Assembly (NCBI GenBank): GCA_018669975.1
Contig: JABHSK010000009.1
Location: forward strand, 1-51,126
Length of the DNA: 51,126 nt
Reading direction: 5' to 3'
From: Candidatus Parcubacteria bacterium
GTDB lineage: Bacteria > Patescibacteriota > Patescibacteriia > UBA1558 > GWA2-36-10
Position 1 is the first letter of the stretch. The number at the start of each line of letters is the position of its first letter. The translations under genes were made by a program, and so were the position numbers. Of the stretch, positions 27,073 to 35,724 are shown piece by piece. The notes below the pieces were generated by a model that worked only from the letters and a program-made list of their open reading frames with translations, did no database searches and was not told the origin of the DNA.

Positions 27073-28041
27073 ATGGTTTACAAAAAAGTTTATTCTAATT
27101 CTTGGAAACTAATAAAAAGTAACCTCCACTTGATTATTTTTGGGCTATTCGTTTCTATACTCGGTTTTATGCAGGAAATAAAAATCCTGATAAACATAGA
27201 TAAGGTAGAGACTGATTTTATCAGTACCAATATAGTACAATGGCTCTCAATACTAGCAAAATTTGCAACTGAAAATTTATCCTGGGCAGCCTTTGCAAGT
27301 TACATGATCTTCTTTTTATTCGCTGCTATTGCACTGGTAGTTTCTATCTCATCACAGGGTGCTTTGATACACTCTGTTAGTGGTAATAAGAAAACCGGCA
27401 AGACATCCTCATTCAAAAAATGCTTACAGGCTGGTGTAGAAAAATTCTGGCCGCTGTTAGGTATGAATGTTCTTAACTCTTTAATTAGCGTTTTCTTTAT
27501 TATAATAGTAATTGAACCAATTGTTTACTTCCTAAGCGCTAGCTATGTTGGGGAATTGCTTTATCTACTGATATCCATAGTAACTTTCTTCCTACTACTA
27601 CCTCTGGCAGTCGTACTATCTTTTGTAACTAGATATGGCGCTGCTTATATAGTTCTTAAAAATCAAAAATTAACCACTGCCTTTGTAAATGCTTGGATAC
27701 TCTTTAAGATCAACTGGTTAGTAACTATAGAAAATGCCATTCTATTGATCCTATTCTCTATGGTTTATAGTCTATTATTATCAGGGGCTATTGCTGTAGC
27801 CTTGGTACCACTATTAGTGCTCAGCATCTTACTATCCTTTATCAATCCAATTGCCTTCTCTATTATCTTTTCTGTAGGTATTATTGCCGCTATTATTATA
27901 CTAATACTGGGCATATCATTGTATGGGGCTTATTATAATCTGGTTTGGGCAAACTTCTTCGTAGAATTAACCGCACCTGGAAAAAGCCATCCTAAAATAC
28001 ATAAAATAGCCAAGAAACATCTACCTAAATTAGCCAAATAA
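27073..28041 (+). CDS. Multi-pass membrane protein of unknown function
   Basis: The 322-aa protein has about six long hydrophobic segments, the last ones very rich in I, L and V, and a basic C-terminal tail (KIHKIAKKHLPKLAK). The general shape, with a repeated amphipathic SNSWKLIKSN start, resembles poorly characterised membrane-domain families, but no name can be given. A TATAAT box lies at 27019-27024; no Shine-Dalgarno. It precedes the stand-alone pilB by 119 bases, which includes a separate promoter, so the two need not be co-transcribed. Confidence 0.7.
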   Translation: MVYKKVYSNSWKLIKSNLHLIIFGLFVSILGFMQEIKILINIDKVETDFISTNIVQWLSILAKFATENLSWAAFASYMIFFLFAAIALVVSISSQGALIHSVSGNKKTGKTSSFKKCLQAGVEKFWPLLGMNVLNSLISVFFIIIVIEPIVYFLSASYVGELLYLLISIVTFFLLLPLAVVLSFVTRYGAAYIVLKNQKLTTAFVNAWILFKINWLVTIENAILLILFSMVYSLLLSGAIAVALVPLLVLSILLSFINPIAFSIIFSVGIIAAIIILILGISLYGAYYNLVWANFFVELTAPGKSHPKIHKIAKKHLPKLAK

Positions 28042-28103
28042 TTCTTTATAACACAGACCTAACCCTGGACCGTTTGCCTTTGGCTTTGGATCAGGGTTTT
28101 AAA

Positions 28104-28132
28104 TTGACTTTAAATTTTATCAAAAGTATAAT
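28104..28132 (+). promoter_or_regulatory. Promoter of the stand-alone pilB gene
   Basis: TTGACT (28104-28109), a 17-base spacer and TATAAT (28127-28132). Confidence 0.82.
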
Positions 28133-28160
28133 ATTGATAGGCTTTTAAAAAGGATAAAAT

Positions 28161-29891
28161 ATGATTAGCGCACAAAATATACACATCGCTAAAGATGAAA
28201 CTAGCCAGAAACTAAGCTCCAAGCTTTCTACTATTGAACTCAAAGAAATAGAAAAAGAGGTAGAAAAAAAGGCGGAAGAACTAAGTCTGTCTTATATTAG
28301 CTTAGAAAAATTTCCAGTTTCCCAAGAGGCTATTAAAATAATAGCTCGCGAAAAATCAGAAGCATTGCAGGTTCTTTGTTTTTTGTATACTGGGGAAGAA
28401 ATGCGCTTAGCCTCACTTAATCCCAGTAATCCTCAGGTGACAAATCTAGCCAATGAGCTAGCAAAAAAATATCATACCCATGTTAAAACTTATCTTGTCT
28501 CACAAAACAGTTTTGATTTAGCTTTTGCTATTTACAAAAAAATACCTACCATAATACAAATAGAGGGCGTTAGTATAAGTGAAGATGATCTTAATAAATT
28601 TGATGAAAAATTAGCTAATTTTAAAGAACTAGAAAAGCTAATACAAGCAACTGGTTTAACAGAGACTATTAATTTGGTTATAGCAGCTGGTCTCAAGTTT
28701 GGTGCTTCCGATATACATATAGAGGCTGAGGAGCAGGATGTAAAAATTCGTCTGCGCATAGATGGTGTACTACACGATGTCGCTAAATTACCCACAACTT
28801 CTTGGGATAAAATAAACTCCCGCATTAAACTGCTGGCTGGCTTAAAATTAAATGTGGATGATAAACCTCAGGATGGACGTTTTACTATCACACTTAGTGA
28901 CGATAAGGTTGATGTCAGAACATCAACTATCCCCTCTGCCTTTGGACAGAGCATTGTTATGCGTTTACTCAAGGCCTCTAGCATTGGTCTAGAATTTGAA
29001 AATTTAGGCATCATGGGTAAATCCTTTAATGATCTCTCTGCTGAAATAGGCAAACCAAACGGCATGATTGTAACCACTGGTCCGACTGGCTCTGGTAAAA
29101 CCACCACCTTGTATGCCATTTTAAATAAGCTGAACCAACCTGAAAATAAAATAGTTACTCTAGAGGATCCGATTGAATATAAACTAAATGGTGTAGTGCA
29201 AAGTCAAATTGATAATACTGACACTGAAGAAGAGGTTGATGAAAAAACTGGCTCTGTTAAAAAAAAGGCTGGGTATACATTTGCTAAAGGGCTAAGGTCT
29301 ATACTTAGACAAGATCCGGATGTTGTCATGGTTGGTGAAATACGTGACCTAGAAACAGCTGACACAGCTATCAATGCAGCCCTAACTGGTCACCTAATGC
29401 TATCAACACTACACACTAATTCAGCTGCTGGTGCACTACCAAGATTTATGGCCATGGGCGTTAAACCTTTTTTGTTGGCGCCAGCTTTAAATGCTATCAT
29501 TGGTCAAAGATTACTTCGTCGTATTTGTGAACATTGTAAAATAGAAGATAAGGACATAGACAACGCTACTATGACTCTGATACTAAACTCACTTAATGAC
29601 ATTAGTCCTAAATCTGGACATAAACCTGATCTAAAAAATATAAAATTTTATAAGGCTGAGGGTTGTGAAGAATGCCACAACCTGGGTTATAAGGGTCGTA
29701 TTGGTATCTATGAAATATTTATTATGAATCCAGAAATAGAAAAAGTTATTCTTTCTGGACAAATATCTGAATATGAAATAGAAAAAATAGCTGTAGCTAA
29801 TGGAATGATTACCATGCTACAAGACGGACTCCTTAAGGCAATGGAAGGAATAACCTCTGTAGAAGAGGTACTCAAAGAGATAAAGGATTAA
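28161..29891 (+). CDS. pilB: PilB/GspE-family type IV pilus extension ATPase, stand-alone copy
   Basis: 576 aa. The N-terminal ~170 residues resemble a degenerate GspE/MshEN-like domain, followed by the ATPase core: ASDIHIEAEEQDVKIRLRIDG, Walker A TGPTGSGKTTT, Asp box EDPIEYKLNGVVQSQI, Walker B DPDVVMVGEIRD and His box TGHLMLSTLHTNSA. The tetracysteine zinc site (CEHC ... CEEC) marks PilB/GspE rather than the retraction ATPase PilT. Its own promoter and a GGA-type site precede ATG. A second PilB with equal length heads the pilus operon at 45.5 kb; this one has no adjacent pilC, so it may serve another filament or act in a specialised condition. Confidence 0.9.
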   Translation: MISAQNIHIAKDETSQKLSSKLSTIELKEIEKEVEKKAEELSLSYISLEKFPVSQEAIKIIAREKSEALQVLCFLYTGEEMRLASLNPSNPQVTNLANELAKKYHTHVKTYLVSQNSFDLAFAIYKKIPTIIQIEGVSISEDDLNKFDEKLANFKELEKLIQATGLTETINLVIAAGLKFGASDIHIEAEEQDVKIRLRIDGVLHDVAKLPTTSWDKINSRIKLLAGLKLNVDDKPQDGRFTITLSDDKVDVRTSTIPSAFGQSIVMRLLKASSIGLEFENLGIMGKSFNDLSAEIGKPNGMIVTTGPTGSGKTTTLYAILNKLNQPENKIVTLEDPIEYKLNGVVQSQIDNTDTEEEVDEKTGSVKKKAGYTFAKGLRSILRQDPDVVMVGEIRDLETADTAINAALTGHLMLSTLHTNSAAGALPRFMAMGVKPFLLAPALNAIIGQRLLRRICEHCKIEDKDIDNATMTLILNSLNDISPKSGHKPDLKNIKFYKAEGCEECHNLGYKGRIGIYEIFIMNPEIEKVILSGQISEYEIEKIAVANGMITMLQDGLLKAMEGITSVEEVLKEIKD

Positions 29892-29924
29892 AAAAATTCC
29901 CCGATAATCGGGGAATTTTTTTTA
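29891..29924. terminator. Bidirectional terminator between pilB and valS
   Basis: Perfect 10-bp stem AATTCCCCGA / TCGGGGAATT with loop TAA, flanked by an A run and a T run. Confidence 0.92.
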
Positions 29925-32900
29925 TTTTAACTTATTTCTGGCTTGTTCTAATCTACGCTTAGTCTCAGCTACCACTTCTGGCGGAGCACTACTAGTAAAT
30001 TTTTCATTAGCTAATTTAATTTCTAAAGATTTTATATATTTTTCTATATCATTTTTCTCTTTATCCGACATTTCTCTACTAAGATCTATTAAAACCTTAC
30101 TACTATTTACATAAATAGGCTCAACGTCTACCGCCTCATCTATTAGATTGACTCTGGCCATCTTAGCCGCTAATTGTAGATAATCATCACTTAATATTGC
30201 GCTAACTAAGTTACAGTCTGGGAAGTCTGTTGGTGGAATCTTATTGGCTGCTTTCAAATTCCTCAGATTAACTACCAACTCTTTTAATTCCGCAAAATTA
30301 ATAATAGTATCTTTATCTACCTTGCCAACCTTGGGCCAATCGGCAACCATCAATAAATTTTCCTTATCAAAGTATTTCCAAATGTTTTCTGTCACAAAAG
30401 GAGTGAAGGGGTGACAAATAATAAGTAACCTCTCTAAAATATACAAAAGTATTTCGTCTTTATCTTTTTCTATTTTAGCAATCTCTAAATACCAATCAGC
30501 TAAATCATCCCAAGTAAAATGATAAAGTTTTTCGCCTGCTGAAGAAAACTTAAAATTATCTAAGTCCTTACTAACTTCATCAATCATCTCATTAAATTCT
30601 GATAAAATCCACTTGTCAGCTAATGTTTTAACCTTTGGTTGTTTTTTTATTGTTTTAACTTCAGACACAGACGTTAAAATAAAACGAGAAATATTCCAAA
30701 GCTTATTAACAAAGTTTCGATAGCCAGCAATCTTTTCCTCATAGACTCTAAGGTCTGCCCCTAGTGCTGAACCAATAATTAGAGAGAGCCTCAGAGCATC
30801 AGTACCAAATTTATCTATCATATCTATAGGATCAATGCCATTACCCAGAGATTTGGACATTTTACGGCCATCCTTATCACGAATCATCCCGTGCAAATAA
30901 ACAGTTTCAAATGGCTTATCTTCTAATAGGTACTCTGTCATTAATATCATCCTAGCCACCCAGAAAAATATAATATCATAGCCTGTTTCCATGACAGTGG
31001 TAGGATGAAACTTTTTAAAATCTTTAGTTTTTTCCGGCCAACCTAAAGTGGAAAATGTCCACAGAGATGAAGAAAACCAAGTATCTAAAGTATCTGGATC
31101 TTGAACCCAACCTGATCCTGTAGGCTTTTCTAAACCTACATGTATTTCGTTTTGTTTTTGATCTAAATTATATTGATGGGCTCCTAGTGGGGCATGTACA
31201 TTTAAAGAATCTTCACTAAAATCTCCCCCATTAAGAATAATTTCGAAAGTTTTCCAAGTACCGCTGTGTGCTACTATGGCAATCCTCTTATTCTTATACT
31301 TATTGGCGACTTCATCAAAAAAGAGTTGCACCCTATCTCTTACTTGTTGATAGGTCTCTCCATTAGGGAAGCCCTTTACTCTGTGCTTATCAATTAACGA
31401 GCCACTTTTATCCGTTAAATCACCAAAATCAACCTCCCTTAGTCTATTATCTTCTATAACTTTTTTACCTGGGAATAATATACTCGCCGTGTCTTTGGCT
31501 CTAGATAAATCAGAAGAAAATATAACATCGAAATCGTCAGGGTTTATTTCTTTGGCTATTTCCTGAGCTTGTACTACCCCTTTAGCGGTCAACTTATAAT
31601 CCTTATGTCCAGCACCAATTTTTAAAGCATTAGCCTCTGATTGCGTATGTCTAAAAAATGTAATTTTAATACCTGTTTTATTCTTTTTGTACCAAACCGG
31701 AATTCTGTGTCCCCACCATATTTGTCGAGAAATACACCAGTCATGTAAATTATCCATCCAGTTATGGTAAGTTTTAACAAAGCGTTCTGGCACTATCTCT
31801 ATCTCTTTATTTTTGACTGTCTCACTAGCCAACTGTTTAAGAGTCTTGCCGCGACCAGGAATTTCTTTATCAACAGCTACAAACCACTGTTCAGAGGTAA
31901 GTGGTTCAATGGCAGTTTCACAACGATAACAAATAGATAGGTTATTTTTTATTTCTTCTATTTTGTCTATTTGCCCAGCTTGCTCTAAATCCTTTACAAA
32001 TGCTTTACGAGCATCCAAAACTGCTATACCTTTATATTTTCCACCTGACTCCATTACCTGACCCTGCTCATCGATCAATTTAATTGTTTGCAAATTATGC
32101 CTTTGAGCAAAATTATAGTCAGCAGCACTATGTGCGGGTGTTACACCTACTACACCTGAACCAAAATCCTTATCTACCTCCTTGTCTGCAAAAACTTTAA
32201 CCTTAATTTTGTGTCCGGCCAAATCAATATCTAATTCTTGACCAACATACTTCTGATAACGCTCATCCTCTGGATGCACAGCTACACCAGTATCTGCCAA
32301 TTTCGTTTCTGGACGAGTCGTAGCCACTATAAATGGTCCATACTTAATATAGTATAGTTTTGCATCCTGCTCTTGATATTCAACCTCATCATCAGCCAGG
32401 GTTGAAGCGCAGCGTGTACACCAATTAACTATCCTATGACCTCTATATACTAATTCATCTTCATACATACGTACAAAGGCTTCATTGACCGCCTGAGACA
32501 AGCCTTCATCAAAAGTATACCTTTCTCTAGACCAATCACAACTTGAGCCCATACGACGAGTTTGATTCTTTATATTACCCTGTGATTGAGTCACATACTC
32601 CCTAACTCTTTGCAAAAACTTTTCTCTGCCTAATGTTTCCCGGTCTGTGCCCTCTTCAGCTAATATCTTCTCAACTTTTGTTTGAGTAGCAATAGCGGCA
32701 TGGTCTGTGCCTGGCAACCACAGTGTTTTGTATCCCTGTAAACGCTTATAACGAATCATTAAGTCCTCATAGGATAAGGCAGCTGCATGACCAAGATGAA
32801 GAATGCCAGTAGCATTTGGTGGTGGCATAGAAATGGTAAATGGCTTACCCTTACCTTTAAGATTGTCAGGATTAAATAAACCTGATTCTTCCCAAAGTCT

Positions 32901-32960
32901 ATAAATATCCTTTTCATGCTGCTTCGGCTCGTAGGCCTTGGCCATTTCTGTTATTGTCAT
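29922..32960 (-). CDS. valS: Valyl-tRNA synthetase with inserted histidine-phosphatase domain
   Basis: The 1012-aa protein starts at ATG 32960; the frame continues upstream into the T-box leader, so that part is excluded. HLGHA (residues 55-59) and KMSKS (near 700) are the class I signatures. The CP1 editing region (ATTRPETKLADTGVAVHP) and LDTWFSSSLWTFSTLGWP identify ValRS. Between GHRIPVWYKKNKTG and EIHVGLEKP, residues ~430-600 are a full histidine-phosphatase (phosphoglycerate-mutase-like) domain with R437-H438 (FFRHTQSEAN), R487 (SDLSRAKDTA), E509 (LREVDFGD) and H565 (VAHSGTWK), so all catalytic residues are present. The C-terminus is the usual short arm. Valylation is certain; what the phosphatase does is unknown. 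Confidence 0.95.
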   Translation of the reverse strand: MTITEMAKAYEPKQHEKDIYRLWEESGLFNPDNLKGKGKPFTISMPPPNATGILHLGHAAALSYEDLMIRYKRLQGYKTLWLPGTDHAAIATQTKVEKILAEEGTDRETLGREKFLQRVREYVTQSQGNIKNQTRRMGSSCDWSRERYTFDEGLSQAVNEAFVRMYEDELVYRGHRIVNWCTRCASTLADDEVEYQEQDAKLYYIKYGPFIVATTRPETKLADTGVAVHPEDERYQKYVGQELDIDLAGHKIKVKVFADKEVDKDFGSGVVGVTPAHSAADYNFAQRHNLQTIKLIDEQGQVMESGGKYKGIAVLDARKAFVKDLEQAGQIDKIEEIKNNLSICYRCETAIEPLTSEQWFVAVDKEIPGRGKTLKQLASETVKNKEIEIVPERFVKTYHNWMDNLHDWCISRQIWWGHRIPVWYKKNKTGIKITFFRHTQSEANALKIGAGHKDYKLTAKGVVQAQEIAKEINPDDFDVIFSSDLSRAKDTASILFPGKKVIEDNRLREVDFGDLTDKSGSLIDKHRVKGFPNGETYQQVRDRVQLFFDEVANKYKNKRIAIVAHSGTWKTFEIILNGGDFSEDSLNVHAPLGAHQYNLDQKQNEIHVGLEKPTGSGWVQDPDTLDTWFSSSLWTFSTLGWPEKTKDFKKFHPTTVMETGYDIIFFWVARMILMTEYLLEDKPFETVYLHGMIRDKDGRKMSKSLGNGIDPIDMIDKFGTDALRLSLIIGSALGADLRVYEEKIAGYRNFVNKLWNISRFILTSVSEVKTIKKQPKVKTLADKWILSEFNEMIDEVSKDLDNFKFSSAGEKLYHFTWDDLADWYLEIAKIEKDKDEILLYILERLLIICHPFTPFVTENIWKYFDKENLLMVADWPKVGKVDKDTIINFAELKELVVNLRNLKAANKIPPTDFPDCNLVSAILSDDYLQLAAKMARVNLIDEAVDVEPIYVNSSKVLIDLSREMSDKEKNDIEKYIKSLEIKLANEKFTSSAPPEVVAETKRRLEQARNKLK

Positions 32961-32971
32961 AAACTTTATAT

Positions 32972-33000
32972 AAAAAATAAAAACGCAAGTACTTGCGTTT
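32972..33000 (-). terminator. Terminator of the valS T-box leader
   Basis: Perfect palindrome AAACGCAAGT / ACTTGCGTTT (33000-32981) followed by TTATTTTTT on the - strand. It overlaps the 3' end of the antiterminator by about two bases. Confidence 0.85.
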
Positions 33001-33204
33001 AAGGGTCCCATAAACATGAGACGGTACCACCTTAATTCCTGCGAAACACCCCGAGCAATCGAAGGGTCCTACAGACACTTAATTCCTGCACAATAACGGG
33101 CGCACCCCGGTAGGTTCTAGTCTCTTAAAATAAGATTTCTTCCTACAACTACCCAGGCGACATTAATCCTGGATTAAAACGTTTTTTATTCAATTGATAA
33201 TATT
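32972..33204 (-). ncRNA. T-box riboswitch leader upstream of valS
   Basis: On the - strand, TTAAGG / CCTTAA pair around the 7-base bulge TGGTACC (33029-33023) and an inner GTCTCAT / ATGGGAC stem closed by GTTT. This is the T-box antiterminator. TGGT in the bulge matches the ACCA end expected for tRNA-Val. An intrinsic terminator follows (20-base palindrome 32981-33000, then a T run). Upstream is a stem III-like hairpin ACCC-TT-CGA / TCG-GGGT (33067-33048). I could not place the specifier codon with confidence in stem I. Uncharged tRNA-Val should favour readthrough into valS. Confidence 0.85.
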
Positions 33205-33233
33205 ACAATAATATAAATTACTATTTTAGTCAA
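33205..33233 (-). promoter_or_regulatory. Promoter of the valS leader
   Basis: TTGACT (33228-33233), 17-base spacer and TATTGT (33205-33210) on the - strand. The -35 overlaps the tsaE stop codon. Confidence 0.6.
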
Positions 33234-33648
33234 TGATAATTTTCCTTTTATCACCTTCTAAATTTTCTATTTTTATTTTAATAGTACTATCAGGTAAATT
33301 AATAATTTTATCAGCCCATTCAATTACTACCACGGAATTATCAAAAGCCAAATAATCACTTAGACCAATATCAGCTAAATCCTCCTGCCCTTCCAATCGA
33401 TAGCAGTCAACATGAACTATCCTTCTTATCTTACCAACTTCTACGTCATAAACTTTCATTAAAACAAAAGTCGGACTAGTAATATTTTCTTCTACCCCCA
33501 TAGCTTTAGCCAGCGCCTTAACAAACACTGTCTTGCCAGCGCCCAAATTACCAGATAGAGCCAAGACTTCGCCCCCCTGTAAACTTTTGGCTACCTCCTG
33601 GGCTATGCGACCTGTTTCTTCTACATTGTTACTTATATATTCTTTCAT
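33226..33648 (-). CDS. tsaE: tRNA t6A biosynthesis ATPase TsaE
   Basis: 140 aa, the usual TsaE length. Walker A is LSGNLGAGKTVFVKAL (residues ~34-49), with the TSPTFVL switch region, HVDCYRL and VVIEWADKI. TsaE drives the TsaB-TsaD-TsaE complex that puts threonylcarbamoyl on A37 of ANN-reading tRNAs. It lies 8 bases after tsaD, so the two are one operon; tsaB and tsaC are not in this window. The valS promoter begins inside its end. Confidence 0.94.
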   Translation of the reverse strand: MKEYISNNVEETGRIAQEVAKSLQGGEVLALSGNLGAGKTVFVKALAKAMGVEENITSPTFVLMKVYDVEVGKIRRIVHVDCYRLEGQEDLADIGLSDYLAFDNSVVVIEWADKIINLPDSTIKIKIENLEGDKRKIIID

Positions 33649-33656
33649 ATCTTATA

Positions 33657-34709
33657 TTATATTTTATTTTTGGTTAATTGCCAATTAGACTTTGGTTGTA
33701 GCTCGAAAATATCCCTACCCTTTAATAACCCTTTAGTGGATTTTGATAATCTATAATAAGCTGCAGCAGCTACCATAGCAGCATTATCACCACTGTGCTT
33801 TATGTCTGGTGAAAAAAATGGTAGTTGCATACTCTTAGCCGTAGCTGTTAAAGCTTGACGTAGAGCAGTGTTGGCGGCTACGCCACCTGCCACCATAATT
33901 GAACTTACCTTATATTCTTGAGCAGCTTTGGTAGTTTTAGAAATCAAAATATCTACTACTGCCTGCTGAAATGAAGCGCACATATCCGCTACGTCCTGTT
34001 TATTTATATCTTTTTTCTTCTCCAGGGTATATAACACCGCTGTCTTGAGTCCGGATAAACTAAAATTATAATTTGGTTTATCCAACATCGGTCGTGGTAA
34101 CTTATAAGCCTGATTATTTCCTTGCTCAGCTAATTTACCAACTATTGGTCCACCTGGATAACCAAGTGATAACAACTTGGCTACTTTATCAAATGCTTCT
34201 CCTACTGCATCATCGATGGTTTGACCAATTAATTGATACTCTCCATGATCTTTCATTAAAACTAATTCTGTATGACCACCAGATACAATTAATACTAGAG
34301 CTGGAAAATACTGCTGACTATTTTTTACCAACTCTGAATTACTTAGCCAATTGGAGTACACATGTCCTTCCATATGATTAACTGGTAATAGTGGTAAGTC
34401 ACTAGCATAAGCTAGAGCTTTAGCAGTCGCTATACCCAAAAGAAGCGCAGACACTAAACCTGGCCCAGAAGTGACCGTTATATAATCAATGCCCTTTAAT
34501 TTATTTTTACCTAAGGTATTGTCAATTAGAGGAATAATTGTTTCTAGATGTTTACGGGCAGCTACCTCAGGTACTACTCCACCATATTTTTTATGAATAT
34601 CAATTTGAGAATAAATCTGATTTTTTTCCAACTGCAAAGAACCCTTATCGCCCTTTAGTAAGGCGATAGCTGTTTCGTCACAAGATGATTCTATGGCTAA
34701 TACTTTCAT
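33657..34709 (-). CDS. tsaD: tRNA t6A threonylcarbamoyltransferase TsaD
   Basis: 350 aa, in the usual range. Family marks are AIESSCDETAIA at the start, VVPEVAARKHLE, the metal-binding HMEGHVYS, VSGGHTELVL, DDAVGEAFDKVAKLL and GGVAANTALR. It transfers the threonylcarbamoyl group from TC-AMP to A37 of tRNA. Its ATG is only 7 bases after TATAAT (34717-34722), so the mRNA is predicted to be leaderless. It is divergent from the cupin gene. Confidence 0.96.
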   Translation of the reverse strand: MKVLAIESSCDETAIALLKGDKGSLQLEKNQIYSQIDIHKKYGGVVPEVAARKHLETIIPLIDNTLGKNKLKGIDYITVTSGPGLVSALLLGIATAKALAYASDLPLLPVNHMEGHVYSNWLSNSELVKNSQQYFPALVLIVSGGHTELVLMKDHGEYQLIGQTIDDAVGEAFDKVAKLLSLGYPGGPIVGKLAEQGNNQAYKLPRPMLDKPNYNFSLSGLKTAVLYTLEKKKDINKQDVADMCASFQQAVVDILISKTTKAAQEYKVSSIMVAGGVAANTALRQALTATAKSMQLPFFSPDIKHSGDNAAMVAAAAYYRLSKSTKGLLKGRDIFELQPKSNWQLTKNKI

Positions 34710-34785
34710 ATGTATAATTATAACAGATTTGCTAATTTAAATTAAAAAGAAGCTTTTGTCAATTCCCTAAGAACACCCTTAAACC

Positions 34786-34814
34786 TTGACAAATAAGCGT
34801 TTTTATGTAAAAAT
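34786..34814 (+). promoter_or_regulatory. Promoter of the cupin gene
   Basis: Perfect TTGACA (34786-34791) with an AAAAAT / TAAAAA -10 at 34808-34814, about 65 bases before ATG. Confidence 0.55.
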
Positions 34815-34878
34815 AGTCAGTTCGTACTTTAAGTTTACCTAATATTAAGCTATACACACTCAAACTTGGAGGTAAGTC

Positions 34879-35379
34879 ATGCTTATACTGCCCGATGCTC
34901 AAAAGGTAGCTATTATCGATCCCAGAAAAAAAATGGGAGAAGAAGGTCAATATACCACTCACACTGGTAGCCAAGAAGCTCTCGAAACCGTCATCGGAGA
35001 TGCTCGCGAAGCAGGAATGGAACTTCGCTACTATTACACCGATATGTCCGATGGTAACGGAGAAAATGTGCCAATCAAGGTGATTGTCACCGAAATCCCC
35101 CCTTATCACGTACAGCCATTCCACACCCACTCCAATGTCCATGAAGTTTCCACAGTCCTATTTGGTGAAGTGGTCGCTGTCGACAGCGATACTTTAGTGG
35201 AAGCAAATCACCAGGAAATTGAAGAAGTGGGTACTGTAGTCAAACGAGGTGGCTCGATAATCGCCGATCGTGGTGTGCGACACACTGTCGCTAACTTCTC
35301 TGACAGTGTAGCTGTCTTTATCACCCAAAACGTTCTACCTCTGCCTAAGGGCGAGGATTTCGAACCTGATTGGAAATAG
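34879..35379 (+). CDS. Cupin-fold protein
   Basis: 166 aa. The C-terminal ~110 residues show a cupin pattern: PFHTHSNVHEVSTVLFGEVVAVD (motif 1, two or three His plus Glu) and GGSIIADRGVRHTVANFSD (motif 2 with a His). This is a metal-binding barrel used by dioxygenases, isomerases and sensor proteins; the substrate cannot be told. TTGGAGG before ATG 34879 fixes the start, and a TTGACA promoter lies upstream. Single gene with its own terminator, GC-richer than the AT-rich tsaD and trmB genes around it. Confidence 0.8.
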   Translation: MLILPDAQKVAIIDPRKKMGEEGQYTTHTGSQEALETVIGDAREAGMELRYYYTDMSDGNGENVPIKVIVTEIPPYHVQPFHTHSNVHEVSTVLFGEVVAVDSDTLVEANHQEIEEVGTVVKRGGSIIADRGVRHTVANFSDSVAVFITQNVLPLPKGEDFEPDWK

Positions 35380-35389
35380 CTAAATATCC

Positions 35390-35417
35390 ACGGGTCCCAA
35401 GGGGCCCGTTTTTTATT
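35390..35417 (+). terminator. Intrinsic terminator of the cupin gene
   Basis: ACGGGTCC / GGGCCCGT stem with a CAAG loop (one G-T pair), then TTTTTTATT. Confidence 0.85.
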
Positions 35418-35679
35418 GCTTTATAGTTTCTTCGTATTCTGGAAAATACTCCTGTATTACTCGGAGATTGAATTCTTTGAGAATTGATTCCTGGGGCTCA
35501 TTGTCTAATAAAAACATAAATGAATTTAAAACCAATTGTCCTGGCGTAAGCTTTTCTTCGGTAAGCTCAATCCAGTGCTCTCTTTCTAAAGTCACTTGAT
35601 ATTCATCTTGACCAATGGTTACCACAAACAACCAGTCTCCGTCCTTAGCTTTTTGTTCTTTTATCTTGATATTGTCCAT
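35413..35679 (-). CDS. Unknown small protein, 88 aa
   Basis: Not recognised. The protein is soluble, alpha/beta in appearance (DGDWLFVVTIGQDEYQVTLEREHWIEL) with a helical acidic C-terminus. ATG 35679 lies 6 bases after a TATAAT box (on the - strand), so a leaderless mRNA is likely; this also supports it as a real gene rather than a chance frame. It is divergent from trmB, sharing a 45-base promoter region. Convergent with the cupin gene. Confidence 0.6.
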   Translation of the reverse strand: MDNIKIKEQKAKDGDWLFVVTIGQDEYQVTLEREHWIELTEEKLTPGQLVLNSFMFLLDNEPQESILKEFNLRVIQEYFPEYEETIKQ

Positions 35680-35724
35680 AATAAAATTATATAGTAAGGT
35701 TTAGTTAGTTAGATATATTGTAAT

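Noticed and set aside
28161-29891. Naming the stand-alone ATPase PilT
   Set aside because: It has the N-terminal extension and tetracysteine site of PilB/GspE, which PilT lacks.
33001-33089. CRISPR-like repeats in the valS leader
   Set aside because: Only two copies 47 bases apart, explained by a T-box fold.
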